Source of the DNA: Nectonema munidae | Lineage: Eukaryota; Nematomorpha; Nectonematoida; Nectonematidae | Direction of reading: 5' to 3' | Length of the DNA: 64,000 nucleotides | Assembly (NCBI GenBank): GCA_030549495.1 | Contig: JAUIRK010000069.1 | Coordinates: forward strand, 1,292,001-1,356,000 | Shown here: piece by piece, positions 57,202 to 64,000 of the stretch | Numbering within the stretch: position 1 is the first letter of the stretch | Layout: each line of letters starts with the position of its first letter | Position numbers and translations under genes: made by a program | The notes under the pieces: generated by a model | What the model saw: only the letters and a program-made list of their open reading frames with translations | Database searches by the model: none | What the model was told of the DNA's origin: nothing

Positions 57202-57748
57202 CTAGCGTGTGTGTGTGTGTGTGTCTGTGTGTCGCTGGAAGCATTCTGATTGGTTGAATTTATTATATGTTTTGTGTGTATTTTTATATGGTGTGATGAG
57301 TTTATATGTGTGTATGTGCTTGAAGCATTTTGATTGGTTGAAATTATTTATATGTTTTATGTGTATTTTTATATGTGTGATGAGTTCATATATCTGTAGT
57401 GTGAGTGTCGCTTGAATCATTCTGATTGGTTGAAATTATTTATATGTTTTGTGTGTATTTAAAAACAAATAACTCAACACTAAACCATATTTCACCATAT
57501 ACGACCACGGGACAATAAACTCACCGCCACACCATATAACACTATTAGCAACTCAAAATACACATTACCCAGAATCCTATGTTTCGAGCGTAGGATTCTG
57601 AAAAAAAACTAGCCGGTCCCGTGGTCGTTTCGAGCGAAGCGAATTTGAATTAGCAACTCAATATACACACTACCCAGAATCCTATGTTTCGAGCGCAGCG
57701 AGAAACACTGTTTCGAGCGAAGCGAGAAACGACCACGGGACCGGCTAG
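57202..57748. mobile_element. Helitron/Helentron-like non-autonomous element
   Basis: The unit begins CTAGC followed by a (GT)n microsatellite and ends GGGACCGGCTAG followed by T. A 35-40 bp inverted repeat at 57609-57650 and 57700-57748 (CTAGCCGGTCCCGTGGTCGT and its inverse) can fold into a hairpin immediately before the terminal CTAG, as in Helitron 3' ends. The left half has three copies of an about 90-bp repeat containing TTCTGATTGGTTGAA, and the right half two copies of CACTACCCAGAATCC-type sequence. GAGCGAAGCGA words are common in Helentron-like ends. No Rep-helicase is present. Confidence 0.45.
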
Positions 57749-58129
57749 TATATTTATATTATACGAAAAAAGCGATTAATAATAATAATAATAATTTTAT
57801 TTTCAAAAGTATATATTTTAAAAGAAATTTGCGAACAAAAATAAATATGGATAGATCGGCATCGAACCAAAAGTATAAGGAGATTAAAGGCAAAATTTAC
57901 TTTTGAAGGTTGGTATCAAAGGCCATTAAAACCGCTGAAAGAGACATCAACCTGCTTTTAAAATCTTGATGTTAACAGGGAATATATGTTGGAAATGCCA
58001 TAAAAAGAATCGTAATAAAAGTGAAGATATGAGGAAGTGAAAGAAAAAGAGAAACATAATCTATAATTAAGAATAGATTACATTCCTAAATAGGTATAGA
58101 ATCCATTAGAGAGAAGTGGTTATGTTTTT

Positions 58130-61100
58130 GCAAACAAAACAATTTGATGATACGCATTGAGTGATTGAAGCATAGGAACTATTAAAATTTGCTAAGACCA
58201 TCTTTTGAAATGCTTTAATATTTGTAAAAAACTGATTGAAAAAAGTTCATTGGTATTGTAGAGTGTAGAAATTTTGTATGTAAAGCATTCTCTTGATTTG
58301 AAATAATTATAAAAAGGTATAGACATTTTACCAGCAAAACGAGGAGACCTTCTGTTTTTCTCAAAGTTAAAAGAGATAAATATGTTGAAAATTGGGGGCA
58401 ACATAGTCAAAAATTGTACAACGTATTATTTACATTGAAATTATATATATCTTCAAGTTTGAAAGTGGTGTTCGTGAAATATTCTGTTTGTATGAGAAAT
58501 TGGATGAAGGTTGAAGCAACTCTTAGTGTTTTTTTTTGTAATGAAAAGAGAGTTGTGTCTTTTGTATGTCCCCAGTTGAATATGCTGTATCTAAGATGAG
58601 GTAGAAAAAGGGTTTTATAAAGTAGCATGTTTTAGTAGGGAGGAATCTTTTGGCTTGTCTTAGAATACCAGAGATATAAGCCAATTTGTGAGAGATATGA
58701 GATAAATGGCTTTGCCAAGAGAGATTACTCTTGACAATCAAACCCAAGTAATTAAATTCGTTAACCTTTTCATAACCAAGCTTTTCTAAGTAGTTTGCAT
58801 ATTGAGTATCGCCAAATCTGTACGAAAAGGAAATATATTTAGACTTTTTTTGTTCAAAGACAAGCCATTTTGCATAAACCAATTTTGTAACATCCTAACA
58901 TTTCTCTCGAGAAAGTGATCATTTAAATTTTCATCCAAAAGTACTGTTATGTCATCCGCATACATTAGAACTCTTGCATCTGATGTGACACTAGCAATGT
59001 CGTTCATAAAGATGTTGAAAAGACTGGGGCTAAAATTGTACCTTGAGGCACTCCAGAAATCACTTTCTTTTATCAGATATCAATCATTGACATAGACCCT
59101 TTGAGATCTGTTTTCAAGATACGATTTGAAGAATTCAATAGTGGCATCAGTAAAACCATATAGTCTTAATTTGGACAAAAGTAAGGAATGGGGTAGGGAG
59201 TCGAATGCGGGCTTGTATCTAGAAACAGAGAACAACTTGGTTTCTTCTGTCAAGGGAAGAGATTACCAGTTCAAGAAGTAAGTATGCAAAATTTCTGTAG
59301 AATAGTGCTTTCTAATCCAAATGAAAGAGATAAGAGGTTGTGAGTTGTAAGGTAGTTATCGAGCTGTTTGTGAATAATTTTTTCAAATACTTTTGAGACA
59401 GAATTACGATTGATATAGGTCGGTAGTTTACAACATCACTTTTGTCACCCTTTTTGTGGACAGGAATTATTTTGGTACTTTTCAAAATTTCAGGAAAGGT
59501 GTTATTCTGGATGCATAAGTTGAATGATTTCATCAGGGGATGTGCAATGTAGTTTTGAACTTTTTTCAAATCATAAACTGATAGGCCATACACATCTTCA
59601 GAGCGACTACTTTTTAAAGAATTGAAGGACAAAAGAATATCATTCATAGAGATATCTTTGAGAAAAATGTTGAAGATTTAGATTAAGGGTAAGTGTACTA
59701 TCTTTGTGTACGTAAGTACTATTAAAGCTTTCAGCAAGTAATCACTAAATAGTTTACAGATAGAAACATCCCTTGATACTTCGACATCATTAAAACCATA
59801 TGGGAGATTTTAGACTTGGCTCTAGGCTTTACAAAGAATTAATAATTCTCCAGGTAAACTTTGTATCCTTATTATTACTTAGTATTTTTTCAAAATAATT
59901 TCTTTTTAAATTTTTGGCTGTATATTTAACTTGATTTCTCAGAAAGAAAAGATATCTCTTAATTCGTAAGTCTTTGATTTTTTCCATTTAGAGTAGGCCT
60001 TATTTCTTTTATTAATTAATTCTATAAGGTTTTCATTGACCCAACTATTTTTTATTTTCCTAGTATGAGGGTTAGAAAAAAAAATTTCATTGATAAATTT
60101 TTTAATTCTAGATTTTTGAAATAAGAGAGCTTAAAAATAAGAGGGATCGTTCTCTTCTTGATTAACAAAAAAGATCCAATCATATTCAGAAACTAGCTTT
60201 AAAAAAACTTTTTCATCAAAGAAAGAATTATTTTTAGTTTTTGAAAGAGAAGCATGTTTTAAAGATAACCAAATAGGGTAGTGGTCTGATATGTTTGTAT
60301 TAAGTACAAATGCTAATAATCAAATTGACGATTTGGTATCAAGATATTGTCCAGTAAGGTGTCACTATTCGGACGGGTCATAGTAGTAATTGTAGGAAGC
60401 ATCGAATGAGAGATACACAAAGTGAAAAACCTATTAATAGCTCGACTTTCAATATTAAAAAGATTGAAATTAAAATCTCCAATTAAAATATTAGTAAAAT
60501 TGAGAGGAAGCTGATTCAGATAGATTTCAAACTGGTCATTAAAAGACTCCTCAACGCTGGATATATTTGTTGGTAGTCTATAGAAATTATACAAAAAAAA
60601 CGTCTATTAATTATTAGTTCCACGCAAAAATACTCAGCAATAGACTCAAAACTACCAGAACTAAAGATTTTATATGAGAGATTTTCATGAATAAAAAAAA
60701 TAAACCCCCATGCTTTGAGATAACTCTCGGCGATGATAAAAATATATAAGAGGCAAGAGTAAAACTAGAAAAATCAGATCTTGAGCCAAGACTCTTGCAA
60801 ACATATAACCGATATAGGGTGGGTGGAATGCCAGTTTAACGTACTTATAAGTACTTCTAGCTCTGAAAATTTTGCTCTTAATGATTGAATATTAAGACTA
60901 ATAATATTTAATTCATTAGTTTCTATAACCGAATCAGGGGTTAGAAAGGAACTAGATTTTATATTAATGTTATCATCGAATATGTTTAAAGAAAATATAT
61001 CATTAAAATTAGATATACCTAAAAAATTATTCGTAGTCATAGACAGTATGTTTTTTAACAAAGTTGATTTCTTTCTGGACAAATTTACAAGTTTTGTTAA

Positions 61101-62110
61101 ATGCTAAGATTAATGTCTGGGCATTTACTTTTATTACAGTTAGCACATTTGTATTCAGATTAGTGACTGTACATGAACTACCGTTATGACTTTACTACAA
61201 AACTTACAAACACTCGTATTCTTAACTCAGATGCTGTATGACCCATTAAACAACAGTTAGAGACTGTTTATATGAATAAAAGGTAAGACCCTAGAATGAA
61301 ACAAACCAAAAAACAGTCTATAGTTGCACATACTAATGTATTTAAAAACAGAAGAAGATACTTTTAGTACCGCAATCTTTAAATTTTGATCCTTGAACGG
61401 TTTAGAGAATAAAAATTGCATCATACCACCACTGTCCAAAATAGTTTGAAGACATCATTTTTTGACAAAATAGAAGAAACTATGGATTCATTGTCGAATG
61501 ATGTAGGAACTAACAAAGAAACTTTAGGATAAAATTTCACTTCTTTGATGATTTTTAATTTGCAACTCTCTATAATTTCTTTTGCCTTATCAGATGATAC
61601 TTTGTTTGGAAAATTTAAAGCAATTGAGTTTTTAAGATTGATGGCTTTTTTAATTGGGAAAATTTCAATTTTTCATAAAGCTTGACAAGAGTTTCTCTCG
61701 ATCATTATTTTCAGTAGATACGATTAATTGATTTATTGGGCTTTTTACCACATCTGAATATAAAGGCCTTTCAACACATATTCATTGGATTTATTTTTCT
61801 TTTGTTGGGTAAACATAGGAAAGGAGTCTAATTTATGTTCTATTTTGTTGAGTGTTTTAAGAATTTGGGAATTGTTTGTTTTGTCTTTCTTGGATTCTGT
61901 TTGTGAAGAAGGAGAAGAGATACATGACTTACATAACCATCTTATTCCTAAATGAAAAAATTTATCGATGACTTCACTAAATTCTTTATCAAGATTTTGA
62001 CAATATAACAAAACCATTCTCCACATGAATGACAGTGAGCCATATCCTTACATGAAGAATCTTTACAGAAGAAGCACGACCAAGGAGTCTTTGACTTTTT
62101 TTTCATGGAG
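58130..62110 (-). mobile_element. CR1-like LINE with PHD-type ORF1, decayed
   Basis: Read on the minus strand, ORF1 comes first, with a zinc-binding segment WSCFFCKDSSCKDMAHCHSC and GEWFC (about 62090-62010) continuing to RWLCKSCISSPSSQ. The APE endonuclease follows: LNIISLNIQSLRAKFSELEV and VICLQESWL (about 60780-60930), then FTNILIGDFNFNLF and DTLLDNIL (60310-60500). The reverse transcriptase has GLSVYDLKKVQ, STKIIPVHKKGDKSDVVNYR with PISI (59400-59580), the catalytic VLMYADDITVLLDEN (about 58950) and FNYLGLIVKSNLSWQSHL (about 58710). The tail reaches about 58190. Many frame breaks are present. A PHD-like ORF1 supports CR1 or a related clade, and the assignment is from memory. Confidence 0.8.
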
Positions 62111-62119
62111 AGAGAAAAA

Positions 62120-64000
62120 AAAATGTCGCGAAAATTTTAGGAAAAATAGAAATAATATTTTAAGGAAATAATATTTTAAGGAAGTAATACTTTGAAAAAA
62201 GGAACCAGAAGAGAAATAAAAATTATTATTACTACGAATAATAATAGTTTAAAACTCTGCTGTACTTATAATAACCAACAAACCACCTTTACAAATAAAA
62301 CTTAGTTAAAATTATCCGCCATTTTTGTTTAGAGCAAATAGAGATTACAAAAAAAAAAAGGTGATAACAAAGGCATAGCACTTTTTTTACGGAACAAGAT
62401 TTTCTTTTGCATGTATAGTACACACACACGTCACACACACACACCAAGATTAAGTCTTTCTTTTTTTATCTCCAATGAAAATGCATAAAAATGGAAAGAG
62501 GTTTTAATTAGGGAAAAGCATAATGATAAAGTCAAGAAAAAATTTATAGTCTTCTGAAAAAAAAGTAAATCTAAATGCGGAAGTGAATTTTTTTATATTT
62601 GTCAAACACATACTTTATAGAGAAAACAGAAATGCATATAATACGATATGCAGAATACGTTTTCTGTGAACAAGAAACCTAAACTTTGTTAAACTCTACT
62701 AATGGCAGGGATCTGTGCTTTTAGACTTGATCTCATATGGATCAAGACTTGAACAAAGTTTTTAAAAAATCGGAAAAAGAAATAAAGAAAGAAAAGTATG
62801 TCAATCGGTCAGTATGTCAAGATCACTTCAATTTACTAATTATAAGCACTAAATTATGCATATTTGTAATAATAAAGTAAGCCGTTATTGACACGAAGAG
62901 TTTATTTTTTTTTACACTTTCTTCCAAAATCGCTGCTCACTTTTTAAGCCATTAGGCTTTTTCAATGACAAAAACATACAAAAAATATAACTGATTTCAA
63001 AAAAAAATAAAATGAAATATTTATATTAAATGAAGATGATTATTATATTGCCAAGATATATCATTTTAAATTAATTCTCAAAATTTGTTTAAAATTACCA
63101 GATAAAAATATAAAAAATGGAAGAGATGCATATTTTCACTAAAATACCATTCATTTCTTTTCCCTGTATCAAGGAAAACATTAATTTCATCATGAATAAT
63201 TGTGTACATAACATTTTGAAGTATATTTAAGCGTGAGTGTATACCAAAAAATTTCAATTGTATTTCTCTGCATCCAAAAAATCGTTATAAGTGACTTTGT
63301 TTTTAATGCAGAATTTTATATACAATAAGTTTAGATTTTAATTGCATGATAAAGAAATTATTTTTTTCCTCTTTGTAATTTTTTTTTTAATTTAAAATTT
63401 ATAGAAATAGTAAACTAGTTTTAGCTGGTAAGGCAACGGGAAACAAAAAATATACTGAGAAAAAGGTATGTCATCCTAATTATTATTATGTGCGTAAATG
63501 ATGGGAAAATTTTCTCATGAAAAAAAGCTATCTTACAAAATTCAGATCACTTCAAAATTTGCGACGTGTGGAGTTTTTAGCTGACATATTTAATTGAACA
63601 TTGAAAAACGTCGTTTTGGAGTAACTGTTTGAGGGATATATTTGGGGAACAACCTTTGTTGAATTAAGATATAGATGAAAAATATTTTTTTATTCAGTAT
63701 TGCCTGTTTGAGGGATATATTTGGGGAACAACCTTTGTTGAATTAAGATATAGATGAAAAATATTTTTTTATTCAGTATTGCAAAGTAGTCTGAGGTAGC
63801 TTTAGTTAAGGCGGTGGTGATTGGCTAGGTTAAGTCTTGAAAGGATTTGTCTAAATTGCAGATTATAACAATGTTTAAGATTCAATGTGTAAATAATATT
63901 TACCCATTGAATAATATTTAGTGATGAAGCTCCGGTGGGGTAGAGATGTCATAAAAAAATTTCATTTTGATGTGTTTATTTATCCTATTTCATATGCTCC
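62120..64000. other. Gene-free AT-rich DNA
   Basis: Contains a CA microsatellite near 62421-62446 and the 79-bp duplication listed separately. No coding exon could be supported. Confidence 0.4.
63625..63782. repeat. Perfect 79-bp tandem duplication
   Basis: Two consecutive identical copies begin CTGTTTGAGGGATATATTTG and end TTATTCAGTATTGC. Perfect identity means a very recent event or an assembly duplication. Confidence 0.9.

Noticed and set aside
63415-63468. Possible further collagen exon between TTTATAG and AAAAAG|GTATGT
   Set aside because: The only open frame needs an entering phase that exon 3 does not supply, the acceptor is weak, and the peptide has no Gly-X-Y pattern.

Overview
This is an AT-rich animal nuclear segment with few host genes and many transposon fossils. 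Four host genes can be supported. Three are intronless on the plus strand: COQ5 (ubiquinone C-methyltransferase, 746-1657), a PMS2-type MutL mismatch-repair protein (8584-10815) and a squalene epoxidase-like FAD monooxygenase (17515-19038). The fourth is split by very long introns. Exons at 35704-35991, 44595-44691 and 55808-55962 join in phase into the N-terminal part of a nematode-type cuticle collagen: a signal-anchor domain, a furin-like R-N-K-R site, a Cys pair and 14 Gly-X-Y triplets. The rest of that gene lies to the right of the window.

The cuticle-collagen architecture points to Nematoda or a close relative such as Nematomorpha. The squalene epoxidase-like gene is unexpected for an ordinary nematode, because the nematodes studied so far are sterol auxotrophs without this enzyme. 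A sister lineage, an early-branching nematode, gene transfer, or a related but different monooxygenase would each explain it. All three intronless genes have a pyrimidine-rich stretch ending in AG 17-44 nt before the ATG, and the collagen ATG directly follows such an AG. This fits spliced-leader trans-splicing but does not prove it.

Layout: 1-1.8 kb COQ5; 2.2-3.9 kb remnant of a multicopy invertebrate protein family; 5.4-8.1 kb 5'-truncated LINE; 8.6-11 kb PMS2; 11-15.5 kb graveyard of Tigger-like, piggyBac and hAT pieces; 16.4-17.1 kb satellite array; 17.5-19.2 kb squalene epoxidase-like gene; 19.4-24.0 kb a 4.6-kb piggyBac with both TTAA ends, carrying a second array of the same satellite; 24-27.6 kb featureless AT-rich DNA; 27.65-29.25 kb Penelope-like element between inverted repeats; 30.9-31.3 kb hAT tail; 31.6-33.3 kb second LINE with a 15-bp target duplication; 35.7-56 kb collagen exons, whose introns hold piggyBac, hAT, Mutator-like, Tigger and SINE insertions; 57.2-57.75 kb Helitron-like element; 58.1-62.1 kb CR1-like LINE on the minus strand; then plain AT-rich DNA.

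The host genes are not an operon: they are kilobases apart, and each intronless gene has its own AATAAA signal. COQ5 serves mitochondrial quinone synthesis, PMS2 nuclear mismatch repair, the epoxidase-like protein an ER-membrane oxidation, and the collagen the extracellular cuticle. No LTR retrovirus-like element, Polinton, rRNA, tRNA gene or CRISPR array was recognised.
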